This document shows positions 40,061-52,737 of a stretch of 64,000 nucleotides of DNA, one piece after another. This DNA comes from Trachythela sp. YZ-2020. Lineage: Eukaryota; Cnidaria; Anthozoa; Malacalcyonacea; Clavulariidae. The position numbers were made by a program, and so were the translations under genes. How positions within the stretch are numbered: the first letter of the stretch is position 1; each line of letters opens with the position of its first letter. Below the pieces are notes generated by a model that was not told where the DNA came from, searched no databases, and worked only from the letters and a program-made list of their open reading frames with translations. The stretch is from NCBI GenBank assembly GCA_016169945.1, contig JADLSH010000216.1, positions 960,501-1,024,500 of the forward strand, read 5' to 3'.

Positions 40061-42298
40061 ACATTCCAACTCTCCCAATTTAATCGGGAGTCTCCCGATT
40101 TCCATACGTTCCTCTAGACGGCCGGCCAAGTCATCATATCTTGCAACTCGATGGCAATTTTATGTTAGAAGCTAGTAACAATCATATTCATACTCAGATA
40201 GATGTAAGGAACAAGGTTTGAGGTGTTACCAAGTCGAAATCTTATATTTTGAGTGAAAAAATATGGGATTTCTAAGCCTCTTTCCCGCGAAATCGCGGTA
40301 GTTTAACTTCAAACGATTTATACCGACAATTCTGCTGATGTGAGACAGACTTCTTTGCTCTGATTGGCTATTGGCATTGGTTCCTAAATTAGTCAGCCAA
40401 TGAGCGAACGTCGAAAAGTCCTGACGCTTCCGGTTTTTGCAACACACGAGGTAAACAACATCAAAGTACAAGAAAGAAATATGCTATTTATACGATTTTA
40501 ATGACATTTAGGTAAGATTTTTCGTGTTAATGCGATCAATATTAGCTATCTATACTGATACAGCCCCTGTTTTTCCAGCATTTGCTTAATTACTGAGTAT
40601 CGTGCCAAAATGTTTTGTATTTTGTCCGGCCTGAATTGCTCGAGCTAAAATATTTTATACTGTACCATCCAACTTTGTTGAATTGTTGTTCAGTCAATGT
40701 TTGGAACTTGTGTATCAGTCTACCAATGGAAGTGTATTTAACGATTTACCTGATTGTCTCTAACTACAGTAGACTCCCGTCTGTTTTTGATTGTTGTATA
40801 CTATATTTCATTTGCACTGAGCTATATCAAGGCTAGCCTGTATTATTCAATGTCTATCGCTGTAGCCTGTAATTATAAACACAAACGCATTTGACTAAAA
40901 TGACTATATTAAGAAACTATTGTATATATATTTTTATATTTCAATGTTAACTGTTAGAAACATATTCGGCTTTTGAATGGAACTAACAATATAAATTGTA
41001 CTTTGCAATTTGTCAATTATATTCAATAACAGTGATGTATTTGTTCGTGAACAAACTCAAGCACGGAAATTTTTTAAAGTTCTAACTTCTAGAATGGCTT
41101 ACGAGACCTGTTATCATTGGGAATGATATATTATTTTTATAATAAATAGGGACAACTATCTATTTCATTAATTTCGAACACAGGAATTTGATGTCAGTCC
41201 GAGACAAACAGCTGCAACTTGCTGCCACCGCCAGTTTAAACCAAAGGCTAAAGAATTGAACTGAACAGTGCGGTAAAATCTTGTTGAAATTATAATACTC
41301 TCTGATGATTCAATAAGTCGAGAAATGAGATAGTATCGATTGAATAAAACAGTCCTACTTTTTCCGTTCAGACAGTACAATATTTTGTGCACTATATTTT
41401 TGTACTGGCTGTATTAAAACTATATTGACTTCACAAGATATAGGCAGCGGCGATAATCAAGCAAATGCGGGCAAAGGGTGTAACTAAGCAAAGAAGAATT
41501 GGGTATAGATAATATTGATCGCATTAACACGAAAAATCTTACCTAAATATCATTAAAATCGTATAAATAGCATATTTCCTTCTTGTAGTTGTACTTTGAT
41601 GTTGTTTACCTCGTGTGTTGCAAAAACCGGAAGCGTCAGGACTTTTCGACGTTCACTCATTGGCTGACCAATTTAGGAACAAATGCCGATAGCCAATCAG
41701 AGCAAAGAAGCTGTCTCATAGCCGCAGAATTGTCGGTAATCGTTTGAAGTTAAACTACCGCGATTTCGCGGGAAGGAAGCTTAGAAATATCATATTATTT
41801 CAAAAAAATTTAAGATTTCGACTTGGTAACACCTAAAACCTTATTCCCTACATCTACCTGAGTATGAATATGGTTGTTACCAGCTTCTAACATAAAATCG
41901 CCATCGAAATATTTTAGGAGCATATTTTGAACTCTTGGCCGGCCGACTACTCCCGATCTCCCGATTTTAATCTGAACCTCCCGAATTTTAGGAATACCTC
42001 TAATGACTAATCATTAAAAGAAAATCAATTAAAAATGAAAACGTTCTTGTTAAGAATGCATGTATATCGCCTTTGCCAGCATTAAAAAGCACTATCAATA
42101 AAGAAAATAGGTGAAGAAATCACCCTTTTAAAACAACTATTAACAAGTTTAGTTTAACTGAATTGGTAATAAAATTCCAACAACATTTGAAGTCTAATCC
42201 CAACAGCAACACATTCTAGAGGCAAAATACAAAGGTTCGGAAAAATTAACAGTGAAATTGCTAACCTCCCGATTTCCTGCTCCCTGAGGCTGGAATGT
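40061..42298. mobile_element. 2.2-kb non-autonomous element with about 500-bp inverted arms
   Basis: The ends ACATTCCAACTCTCCC and GGCTGGAATGT are inverted. Long imperfect arms follow (about 40120-40555 against 41505-41945), for example GCGAAATCGCGGTAGTTTAA and its complement. CTCCCGATT motifs occur at both ends. The core of about 950 bases encodes nothing recognisable; a 74-codon minus-strand frame at 41168-41392 has no known domain. Block A lacks the element. Confidence 0.85.
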
Positions 42299-42361
42299 CC
42301 GACAAAGTCTCCAAACCGTGTATTCTATTCTATAAATCAACAAAGGACAAAATCTTTCTAG

Positions 42362-42635
42362 GGGGTATTGGAGGCAAAGTAAGCTACAAATTTAACTATG
42401 AGAAATCCTCAACGACGTCAGATTCAACATCAAATCAGCAATATAAGAGTATCAAAATCTTATCACAGAAAACTCTGAATCCACGCTCGGCTGTTTCATA
42501 CCGTGTCATGTTGACCAAAACACGGTCTACCATACCCTACACTGCCACAGTGATCGCGCACTTTTCTGGAGAAATGGACGGATTTCTAAGATGGGGAGGT
42601 GGATACAATGGAGGCAGTACAAATTATCATTATCA
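42362..42635 (+). pseudogene. Copy 2 exon 5
   Basis: The same length and splice sites as copy 1 exon 5; open throughout. The PYTATV strand and Gly-rich segment are kept. Confidence 0.75.
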
Positions 42636-42718
42636 GTATGCATTAAACCATATTTATCCTTAAACCATATACTAGCATTACTCCCATCTTATATACCGAA
42701 CTTGAGGTTAATGCTCAG

Positions 42719-42896
42719 CAACTGGACTATGTAGCTCAGTTGGTTTGAGCGCTGCACCGGAATCGCAGGACCGCAGATTCAATTCCTGCCAGAGGGCCTA
42801 AATTGCATTTTTCGCAACTGCTCCTGGCTAGGTCTAACCCAACATCTACTAACACCTCCTACTGAGAACATATCGGTATAATAAGAGTACAATAGT
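42719..42896 (+). repeat. tRNA-derived SINE in intron 5 of copy 2
   Basis: Paralogue of the 8419 element with independent substitutions in the box A and box B regions. It predates the A/B duplication. Confidence 0.75.
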
Positions 42897-43287
42897 GTAC
42901 AAATAATGAATGTTTATCAGTACAATCACTAAGCCTATTGAAGTAATATTTCTGTTTTTCATCCCGGTATTTGCTCTAAAACACTAAAAAGGACAGCGCG
43001 TCATGGCACCCACTGTTCGACAAATATTTGAAATAATATTTAAAAAAGTATTTGGGGCGGCCAAATTTTCGGGGTCGGGCGGCGATGAAAAACACAAATA
43101 TATTTTTAACTGGCCTTACGGTTAAAATATTTTCATGAGGTGAAAGATGAAATTTTCCATTTCACGAGGCGACAGGCGAGTCGTGCAATGGAACTTTCCG
43201 GTCTTCCAAATGGAAATTTCTTTTGAACGTTACAACGTCACGTGGTCATAAACAGTCAATTCAATGACGGCAATTTAATAAGGTGTA

Positions 43288-43789
43288 CTGTTGTATACAA
43301 TACAACACAATACAATACAATGCAACACAATGCAACACAGCACAGCACAGCACAGCACAGCACAGCACAGCACAATACAATACAATACAATACAATACAA
43401 TACAATACAATACAATACAATACAATACAATACAATACAATACAATACAATACAATACAATACAATACAATACAATACAATACAATACAATACAATACAA
43501 TACAATACAATACAATACAATACAATACAATACAATACAATACAATACAATACAATACAATACAATACAATACAATACAATACAATACAATACAATACAA
43601 TACAATACAATACAATACAATACAATACAATACAATACAATACAATACAATACAATACAATACAATACAATACAATACAATACAATACAATACAATACAA
43701 TACAATACAATAACACAATACAATACAATACAATACAATACAATACAATACAATACAATACAATACAATACAATACAATACAAGTATTG
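43288..43789 (+). repeat. Pentanucleotide array (ATACA)n
   Basis: About 100 units of ATACA run from the intron into the lost part of exon 6. A variant block of ACAGC units occurs at 43337-43372, and a one-base phase shift at about 43712. All six-frame open readings across it are artefacts. Confidence 0.97.
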
Positions 43790-43807
43790 ATACAATACAA
43801 TGATTAC

Positions 43808-43857
43808 GATGAAAAAGATATGATTACCCTTGACTGGAAAGTTTGAAGATGTGATAG
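43808..43857 (+). pseudogene. Remnant of copy 2 exon 6
   Basis: It matches the last 50 or so bases of copy 1 exon 6, with one base missing in an A run. The donor GTAATG at 43858 is kept. The 5' part and the acceptor are absent. Confidence 0.8.
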
Positions 43858-43884
43858 GTAATGAGTTTTATTACAGACCATTTG

Positions 43885-44011
43885 CAGGGGCGTATCGAGC
43901 GGGCGGTGCCGGTGTGGTGCGACACCCCCCAATTTTTACGAAACTGTCGGTAAATTGACCTTCGTCGGTTAAAACGTAGAATTTGAATGTAACTTGGTCG
44001 GTACGCCACTG
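43885..44011. repeat. Internally deleted hAT-like MITE in intron 6 of copy 2
   Basis: The ends match the 10203-10557 element, but about 230 interior bases are missing. Confidence 0.75.
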
Positions 44012-44154
44012 AGTCCATTTTAGTGACATTTTTAAAACCTATCAAATGCTCTCTTAAGGGAACAATAAAGTTCTAATATTTTTAACTACGACATCATGAA
44101 AATGGCCAAGAAGTGCATTTTGTAAATTTTAATTATACTGTAAATTTTAAACAG

Positions 44155-44357
44155 GTACAAATGCGGAGGTAACGTGGAAAACTGAAAGTCTAAAGGGTAA
44201 GAAACGCTCGTCGATTGGTAATTCTTCATTGGTTGACGAAGACTGGCCAGAATCCCTCAGTGTTGAGGATCCACCCGAACTCTTCCCACCACCGCCTGTG
44301 GTCGTAATCACACCAACCAAGTACAACATTACCAAGGAAGAGAAGACCCTGGGTTAA
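44155..44357 (+). pseudogene. Copy 2 exon 7
   Basis: Open in the same frame as copy 1 exon 7, 203 bases, TAA stop at 44355-44357. Proline run retained. Confidence 0.75.
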
Positions 44358-44451
44358 AACAGAATATTTAATTGTTATTTATTAAAGATTAATGACAAAG
44401 TAGAAGCTTAGTAGTTTAGAATGTAGCCAAAAATTGGTTAAATGTCATTGA

Positions 44452-44457
44452 AATAAA
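44452..44457 (+). promoter_or_regulatory. Polyadenylation signal of gene copy 2
   Basis: AATAAA in the same context as 10988, about 95 bases after the stop. Confidence 0.5.
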
Positions 44458-44869
44458 ATAGTTGCATTCAACTAAAGCTTTTTAGACTATATTTGTTGTT
44501 AAATAATCGTATTTTATCGCAGAGTTGGAGAACGTTTCAACCTTCATCCGGGTAGGGTTTGGGGTTTTTCCAAATAACCTTCCTCAAAATAACTGGAAAT
44601 TTTCCGACATGCCGGCTTTTGCCTGGGTAGGTTTGCCAGTTGGCCATTGCAGTACTGCTAGTCTGACTTGAGTGCTGACTTTCCCTACTAATACTAGCCT
44701 GACTAGTCTAGTACTTATACTGTTTGCAATGCTCTATTCGGTGTTTCACTTTCAACATTCCTCAATGCCAATAAACCTTCCTCACGGGTGGTACACGCAT
44801 GTACCTGCAGCTTTTTTAATTATTAGTGATGTATTTGATGTATACCATCTAATAGTTATATCTTCGTTC

Positions 44870-45779
44870 TCAAACGATTTGCAACCGCCTCGAGGCGACA
44901 ACCATTTATTTTGAGTCAATCTTCAGAAGTTTGTCACAAAACTCTTTAAGTTCTTCAAAATTATCAAGCCACTTGAATGATCCTTTACCCGTAATAAAAA
45001 GTTCAGTTTTGGGATGAAACAACATTCTGATTTAACGCCATTCTGGCTCGAAGGCTTCGCTATGAGAAAGAGTCTAGTTAAAAGCGGAGCTCTGAAACAC
45101 ACGTCTGCTCTCCGTCATGTGCAGAGACGATCGAAATATAGATTTACATTTTGACGACCAGTAACTACCAACTTATCGTTATACAATACACTGCTGTGGT
45201 ATCTCAATTTAGCAGGACTTTAACAGGACGCTCACTCCAGTGTCAGGGTTTGGGTCAATATATATTCACTCTGATCATATTATCAAGCCCGCAATGGCCT
45301 CCAGCTATTGGGACATAATTGTTGTAAAGAAATGAAGTCGCTCCCCAACGCTCCTTTGGCATGCACTGCAACGGCGACCATGTTCTTTGACGCCAGTTAA
45401 AAATCTCTACAGAGTCAGTTTCCAAACCTCCAGCAACAATTATATTTTCCTTATCACCACTTGCTGTACGTCTCCTTTTTCTTGGGTTTTCTAACTTTTC
45501 TTCTTGCATGTCCTTCATCTTGACGAGAACGTCCTTCATTTCATTAAAACCTTCAATCAAGGTAGCTTTCAATTCTCTGACTTATGTGTTAACTCTTTAC
45601 GTTCGTCTCCACATTCGCCACATTTCTCTCCAAATTCGCCACATTTCTCTCCACATTCGCCACATTTCTCTCCAATTCGCTACATTTCCCTCCAAATTTG
45701 CTATTTTTGCTTCCACATTTATATTTGTCGCCATATTTTTCTCAACATTCGCCATTCTAATAGACAGACAAATAGATAG
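44870..45779 (-). pseudogene. Kelch-like pseudogene, block B
   Basis: Paralogue of 15404-16301 with the same order of parts and the same stop after the PIAGGH kelch part. A short insertion near 45583 alters the junction between the ERNVAN repeats and the downstream part. Confidence 0.55.
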
Positions 45780-45874
45780 ATAATTTTATTTAAACTTTAT
45801 TTAAGCTGGTTTCCACAAAGGGTGTGTACAATAACAGAATAATAGAATACGTACAAATATTATTATTATTATTA

Positions 45875-47325
45875 ATCTTTATTAACCAATTTAAATGGCA
45901 ACGCCTCACAACAAACGTGTGGGCTTACTACAGAATTAATTAACATTTAGCATAATCATTATTAAGATACTGCTAAAATTCTATTATTATGAATAATATA
46001 ACTATAAAGTATATTTCTATTTCTCGAAAATATTCTCATTATGACGTTATACAAAGTTAAAAAGACATCTATTTAAAACACGCTTTTGAATCTTTCTATG
46101 CGAACACTCGGTAGTTCATAATCGTGTCCGCGATTACGTAGTTCCAATTGGCGTTTAGGTGGCAGCAAGACATGTAAGACATGATTAGGATCTGTGATAA
46201 TTTTTCCCCATAATTTTATACCTCTTGTATTTAAAATGTCCACAAAGATAACTGTTGAAGAAGATATCCATACTTATATGAGCGATTTAAAAATTTGTCA
46301 ATTTGATTAAGATACTTGGAGTAAGACACACGTCCCCAAACTTCTATGCCAAAGATTAGTATTGATAGAATGAGGCTATGAAAAAGAAGATCCAACTCTC
46401 TCCTGGAAAACCCGTAGTATTTACAAATCCGGACAATGTACATTCTACTACAGGCTTTGGTCATAAGTTCATAAAAATGCATATCCCAAATAATTGGGTT
46501 CTCTTGGAACGTTACCCCTATAATTTTTAACCAGCTTTTACGAGATATCGTAGGTAACGGCTCAGGAAGTGGACATGATATTTTTCCGTGTATAACCATC
46601 TCCCACGTCTTCTTATAGTTCAGTTTCATACGGTTAGTATCCGGCCAGTTGCTAATATTTTTAGTTTCTATTACCGAAGTGTAATTATCGTTTGTAACTT
46701 TGACCCCTAAATTAATATCATCTGCAAATTTGACGATTAGGTTAGAAGGCGAGACAGGTCTTATGTCATTGATCATGATTGAAAACAAGATTGGCCCCAA
46801 TACTGTTCCTTGAGAGACCCCACGATTTATAGGTAAATACTCTGTTTTTAATGCCATCGACAACAACTCGTTGGTGTCTATTTGTCAGGAAATTAATGAC
46901 CCAGTTTATAATATAAGGGTTTATAGGTAGTATCTTCAGCTTGTTACATAAAATCTCGTGCGGTACAGTGTCGAAAGCTTTGCTGGAGTCAAACGAAAAA
47001 ACTCTGACCATCCTGGCGTCTCCATCCAGCCATTCCAATCAGTGCCATTGTGGAATTGTAACCCTTTTTATAAGCATATTGATCTTTGTGAATGAAATTT
47101 TCCATGGGTTGAGTTAATTCAGTTTCCATGGTTTGAGTTAATTTTCTTATGGGAGTAGTAAAAGATTTGCCAATTTCCAAATGTCTGGAAAAACACCAAC
47201 CTTAATTGAGCTATTGAAGATGGTAGTCACTACAGGCGCGATATCGTATGCATAGTTGTTCCAGAACCAACAAGGTAAGTCATCTGGCCCTGAGGCTGTT
47301 CGTTTCTGATTCAATAATAATTTGT
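45875..47325 (-). mobile_element. Decayed LINE, block B, 5'-truncated by a deletion
   Basis: It matches 16413-17815 in block A. It keeps the motif A segment SSKAFD at about 46975 that block A lacks. The endonuclease and upstream parts are missing because the block B deletion joins it to tandem-repeat sequence at 47325. Confidence 0.8.
46231..46866 (-). pseudogene. LINE reverse-transcriptase fragment, block B
   Basis: A 211-codon open stretch with the FADD box, homologous to 16743-17378. Upstream pieces at 46766-47038 and 46989-47180 lie in other frames. Confidence 0.75.
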
Positions 47326-48415
47326 GATTTTTTTAGATTACTTTTTATCTTTTTCGTGATTTGTCTATTTTTGGGGATCTATTTGTGATTATTTCATTAT
47401 TTTTTTGTGATTTTTCTGAAGATATACCATTTTAATATCAATGATTATTGCCCCTCGAATAAACTTGCCTAGAATGAAGTCAAACAAGTGCGAAATTATC
47501 GGAATTCTCAACCTTAATAATTATATTTCTTTCGTGCTGGCCCTTCTTAAATTTTTAATAAAATATTCTGCATGGGCTAAGCATTGGGGCTAAGGCTTAG
47601 CGTATTTGTTGAAAGGTAAAGAAATCTTATAGCTGACAGCAGTCAATTTTTTGCCACACGCACCGGTAAATAAAACTTGTCAAGGAAAACTTGCTCGCCT
47701 CTGTACGGAAAACGTCGTGCGGGGCTTTAGGTTTAGAGGTAATGGAATATTATAGCTGTCAAGGAAACAGATTTACTACTAATAATAATAGTATAAATTT
47801 CATTATTTCGACTTGACAACAATGAAATCGAGCAGGTGTGAGATTGATACAATTCAACACCATAAAATATTTCTTTCATGCTGGGCATTCTTATAATTAC
47901 ATCATATTTTCAAAATTGCGTTTATACATTGAAGTACATTGAAGGCAATTGTAATTCCTTTTTATCTTTTTTTGTGATTAGTTTATTTTTGGGGATTTTT
48001 AATGATTTTTTGTAATTTATTCATTTCTTTTTGTGATTTTTCTGGTGAGGGTGTACGAGATTTATATCAATGATTTAATATTGCCCCTCGAATAAACTTG
48101 CATAGAATGAACTGAAGCCTCAATCAAGTGAGAAATGATCGGAATTCTCTGCCTTAAATTTATATATTTCTTTCGTTCTAGCCCTTCTTGAAATAATCTA
48201 ATTGGCACGCCTCACGAGTCGCGACAAAAAGGCGCAAGTCGCGACAAAAAGGCGCGTTTTTCGTCGCGAGGCGCGCCGCCGCGCCAATTAGATTATCTCG
48301 CCCTTGTTAAATCGAATATCATTCTGGGTATATAGTCTTAGCGGATTTGTTGAGAGGTAAAGAAGTCTTATAGCTGACAATAAAATACATTTAATACTAA
48401 TAACTAGGGTACCTG
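47326..48415 (+). repeat. Rearranged pieces of the 2.1-kb tandem unit
   Basis: Pieces equivalent to 20318-20610, then about 27975-28560, run to about 48190. A palindrome follows, and then diverged unit sequence to 48415. Confidence 0.75.
48193..48296. repeat. GC-rich palindrome inserted in a tandem-unit remnant
   Basis: The ends ATAATCTAATTGGC and GCCAATTAGATTAT are perfect. The centre has CGCGACAAAAAGGCGC repeats and a GCGAGGCGCG stem. It is much richer in GC than its surroundings. Confidence 0.8.
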
Positions 48416-49569
48416 CAAGGTAGGGAATGCTGCGGGACTGTTATTATTCTTTAGCTTCTTGAAACAAACATGCAAACAAATATGCAACACAAATTATATT
48501 CAGTAGACGGTAATTATTGGCATTGACCCAGTGGCTTGCGCGCTGTCAGTAGATGCATAGTTTGCAGGATGAGACAAGCTAAATATATCACGAAACATGA
48601 AAGACATGAAATTTTGTAACATGTATTTCAAAATATCAATATTTTCCATGTATTGTTCTTCCACATGAAATTCCCACATGAAACCCATGTTTACTGCGAT
48701 GAGTAATTTGACGCTGCCACGCAAGGAAATTTGCAAATATTTGTGGTGTATAAAAGCGTTAAAAATATATACATGTGCGCAAAATAATTTTGATTTGGAA
48801 AGCTATAAACGAAAGCGTTGTTCCATCATTCTGTTCTTACTTTGCTGGATATGCGAGTCACCTACATGTAAAGCACAACTCAGTTCAACTCATTGCCATT
48901 CGAATATTTGTCTTAGTGCGCGCAGAACTGAGACCCTGTCTGTTTTGACAATAAATATGTGAACGCGACTAGACAAAAATATTAAGTCCATTGTAAAATA
49001 GGAATAAAATCATATTTATATGCCTACAGTAGCCTATTTAATAGGTCAAACCTTGCACAAATCAGAATGATTCAGTCAGGCAATTTAGACGATCAATTGC
49101 ATATCTGTGACTTTGTGTCAAGTTCACACGGAGTCACAATCGTCAAGCGGCATACACGAAACATCACTTGATGCAAAATATGGAAATCAGCAAGAGAAAG
49201 CAAACGCGAATGGATAGAAAAACCTTTTAAAGACATCTCTATGTAAGACTTCCATGCTTTACAGCACTAACAGCTCAAGCAAAGTCGATAGCACATTAGC
49301 AGAATATATAGTTTATATATAAACAGACACTGAATCTAGCTGCGATCGATTGTGTGCTTCCAGCGTTTCATAGATATATAAATTGAGATTGCCAACTTTC
49401 CAAAAAGGAGTAAACAAATGTAAACGTAACATATAAACAAAAGACAAAAGACAAAATATCCTACCTTGAATGGTCAAAATAGACTTGAAAAAGCTTTAGA
49501 AATTCGATAAAAATTCGACTCCGTCCGTCAAAATCGAAAAGCACATGGAACTGAGCGAGTTTAAGTTAT
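48416..49569. other. Block C-specific sequence without a recognisable gene
   Basis: The longest frame (48678-48962, plus, 94 codons) has several Cys but no recognised domain. It is not repeated elsewhere in the window, so it may be unique DNA. Confidence 0.45.
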
Positions 49570-52291
49570 ACCGGTGTTCAGTTATTTTTCTCCATTCGAA
49601 GACACAGTATTTCAATTTCAGGCATTTTTGAAGTAAAGAGTGACAAGAGCTGATCAAGCCATATAATTACAATACAGAGGTAACTATTTTGCAGTTTTGA
49701 AACATTATCCCACCAAATAATCGTAAATTGTCTAAACTGAGGTCAGACAGGGCATTTTTTAATACCGTAGCGTGGTGGAGCATTTGCCCCAGTGGGCCCT
49801 TTCTATATTGCCCCACCACTGAACGTAAAAAATGGCTTACTGCCCCAGCTGTCTGGGTCCCTTGATTAGAAGTTATGCACTGAACAAAGATGAAGCCTTG
49901 TATGAATATTTTAGGTATTGTATGAATATATGTATGAATATTTTAGGTATTGCCCTTAAATCTTCCCCCAAATGGCATTTCAGAGACTGTAGATTTCAAA
50001 ATCTGGCTGGGGAGCTAACATTTTGCACGCGAGAAGGGGGGCTTTAAGACCCAGGCCTAAAATAACAAGGTTGGAATTAATTCTTAAGAGTAAATTTAAC
50101 TATTTAAGTCAATATTTCCATGGCGCCTGAACCGAAAGAGGCAGTTACACAAGTTCCCACAACAAATAATTTCGAAAACACCAAAACTGATTAAGCTGTC
50201 CAAGTTTAATTCGACGCCAGAAAGTGCACAAAAGGGCTTTTCTAAACCTCAATCTTTCAAAATTTCCCGGACCCCCAGACCACTTTTGGCGCTTGTCCCA
50301 ATGATCAGGCAACAAATGCTATACAGCTATATATGAGTTCAATATAGCCAAGACAACGTGGAAACCTGTGTGTTATAAATTTAAGCTGGATTTTGTGATA
50401 CTTTGCAAGACCCGGGTAATAATTAAACCCCCTCTAATTGCTAGCAGTTATATGACCGGGACATGGGCCCTTTTGCATATTTTGCCCCACCACTGAAAAA
50501 TTCTTAAAAAATGCACTGAGGTCAGAGAAATATCTCGGTATAGTTTGAAAATTTCTGCATTTATTTTTCGGAGCCTCAGGTGCACTGCTAACTACCCACT
50601 TGAGTATAAAGACGAAAAAGAGGGGAAAAAATAAAATAATGAAACCTTTGTTAATTAGTCACCAGAGATTAGTCACATTTCGATTTCATGTCCTGAATTT
50701 CCAGCTACCGCCTGGAAGTACAATTTCCGAAAAAAATATTTTTGTTTATAATATAACATTTATAGTACGCGTGCGTTGATTGGTCGAGAAGAGTGTTTCT
50801 ATATAGAAACACGGAAAATGTCCCGTCTCGCTCCTTTAATTTAGAAATGTAAACAAAACAATTTTAATACGCGCTATAATCGAAAAACTGTCTCGACAAC
50901 CAAAAAACGACTTTTCATTTTAAATAGTGTAGAACTAGATTATTTTATCGTGAAATTGACAAGCAAATGAATTTTATGCTTATGTAATGAGAATTTTTGA
51001 ATTAATCGACTTCAAAATCTTTTTTTTGAGTTATATATAAAAGAAATAAAACACATTTTTTCTTGTGTTTCTATACAGTTATAGAAACACTTGTAGTAGT
51101 TTGGCAGAACTCGAAATAACGTGGAAAAATTGGCCTTATGGGCTCGTTTTCCCAAACTCCCACGCGTGTTTCTATAACTGTATAGAAACACGGAAAATGT
51201 TTTCTATTTCTTAAATATTTCACAAAAATGCCATGAGGTTTCCCTGTATGATTCAGTGACATTGAGACTACCATTGGAAATAATTATAATTTCATGTAGC
51301 AATTGTTAAAATTATATTACTCTTGATTTTAGTTTGCTTTTGAAAACTGACTTCGAAAGTTTGTTTGTAATTTAGAAAGTTCATTCCAAAGTTCAGAATT
51401 TTGTTTCAAAGTTGGTTTCCGATGTTCGATACAAATTAAGTTTCTTTACAAATTCAAACGTTGTGATTGCATGGCTAATGAAATAAGCTAGCCAATCAAA
51501 TCGCGTAATACACAACCATCGTAGCCTTTCGTGAGCTATCGGAAACCAACTTTGAAACAAAATTCTGAACTTTGGAAGGAACTTTCCAAATTACAAACAG
51601 TCATTCGAAGTCAGTAATACAATCGAGAGTAATACAATAATAGCATTATATAATTGGAGCGAGTTTAGAATTACCCCTGGGGAGAACAGTTTAGTACTGA
51701 TAGAGCTGTCCAGTATAAAAAAGTTAGATAAAAATTTGTACATGTTTAAAGTACGGGGTTTGGAATCGATAATTTAAATATGAACATCATCAAGCAGGGC
51801 CGTAGCGAGCCAGGGGGCGAGGTAACAAATTATCACCCAAATTTTACCTTGAATTTTACCTGATTAAATCGGTATATTTTGTAAAGTGATAACTAAAATA
51901 AGATATTAAATTTCTTGAAATAATCTGATCTCTTTAAACCTCCATGCACATAACTGAAATTTTGTGCAAATTCGCTTCAGAAAACGCCGGAAATGCATGC
52001 GGTCCTGGAGCTTCAAAAATATAAAATTCTTCCAAATCCTCCTTATCTTTTCCACAACTCATTATTTGACAATGATAATCAATCAGAAAAGTCTATTACA
52101 ATCATTACACTTCTGGTAAATTTTAACATTGAAGTTCAAATATATTTCAAGTAAAATTATTTCACACCACCTCAACTCCAGATGCTTCGCTACGTCCCTG
52201 ATATCATGTACTTTATATCATGAATTAGTGACTAAGCATAAACTATGACAATAGAATTATTAGTCTAATTAGAGCTTTTACAGCTACTGAG

Positions 52292-52299
52292 TATAAAAA
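52292..52299 (+). promoter_or_regulatory. Candidate TATA box of gene copy 3
   Basis: TATAAAAA in the same context as 1920-1927. Confidence 0.3.
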
Positions 52300-52413
52300 T
52301 GTCATGTGAGCAGGCTATGTGGTCGTAGATGTTTATTATTCACAAATATTAAGTTTTCATTAACTATAATATGCATTTTTATCATACCTTTAGAATTCTA
52401 GCCAGTCCTCAAC

Positions 52414-52672
52414 ATGTTGGCGAAAACCCAATTAGTTTTTCCTCGGCAATGGCTCTGTCGTGTTCCATGACTGATTGGTCGACCAGTTTTGGCAAACCAG
52501 GCTACTCATACTGCAAAAATTCAGGGCAGTACATCAATGGTTTTTATAGGAGCACCCTAGGAAATGATAAACTTGCCCGTCTTGAAAAAGCGAGATGTTG
52601 TCAACAGACTAGTCCCTACTGGCATCAACCAACACAGTGTATGTCCGCTGACTGGGTCAGGACCTTTAACAA
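52414..52672 (+). pseudogene. Aerolysin-like pore-forming gene, copy 3, exon 1 only
   Basis: ATG at 52414 matches the copy 1 start, but 13 bases are missing near 52440, inside the signal-peptide region. The frame from that ATG is therefore lost, while the cysteine-rich repeat downstream stays open in another frame. The donor GTAAGA at 52673 is kept. Exons 2-7 do not appear before the window ends; they may lie beyond the inserted DNA. The open frame beginning at 52371 passes through upstream non-coding sequence and lacks a convincing signal peptide. Confidence 0.8.
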
Positions 52673-52737
52673 GTAAGATGGTAAACTTACAGGATTACTA
52701 GATATACATTAATGCAGTAATCCCTCGCCAATAGAAC

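Larger units (their letters stand above)
34231..44357 (+). pseudogene. Aerolysin-like pore-forming gene, copy 2, disrupted
   Basis: All seven exon positions of copy 1 have a counterpart, in order. Exons 1, 3, 4, 5 and 7 are open with matching splice sites. Exon 2 (37307-37594) is one base longer than in copy 1, with the difference within 37325-37337, so the frame reaches a stop at 37368-37370. Of exon 6 only the last 50 or so bases remain (43808-43857). Its acceptor and the rest are replaced by a pentanucleotide array. As assembled it cannot encode the full pore-forming domain. Amino-acid changes in the open exons include substitutions in the cysteine-rich repeats. Either break could be an assembly error in repetitive sequence, so read-level support matters. 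Confidence 0.8.
31240..47325 (+). repeat. Segmental duplication block B
   Basis: 31240-33140 matches only block C (49570-51184). 33140-44815 and 44816-47325 match block A. The junction at 47325 joins LINE sequence (equivalent to about 17815) directly to tandem-repeat sequence (equivalent to about 20318), so about 2.5 kb of A is absent. Confidence 0.85.

Noticed and set aside
43242..43846. Six overlapping open frames of 140-187 codons, Ile-Gln-Tyr-Asn-Thr or Leu-Tyr-Cys-Ile-Val
   Set aside because: They are produced by the ATACA array and have no non-repeat domain.
52371..52676. 101-codon frame read as an intact small gene
   Set aside because: Its first codons lie in sequence that is upstream of the start codon in copies 1 and 2. 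It exists only because of the 13-base deletion.
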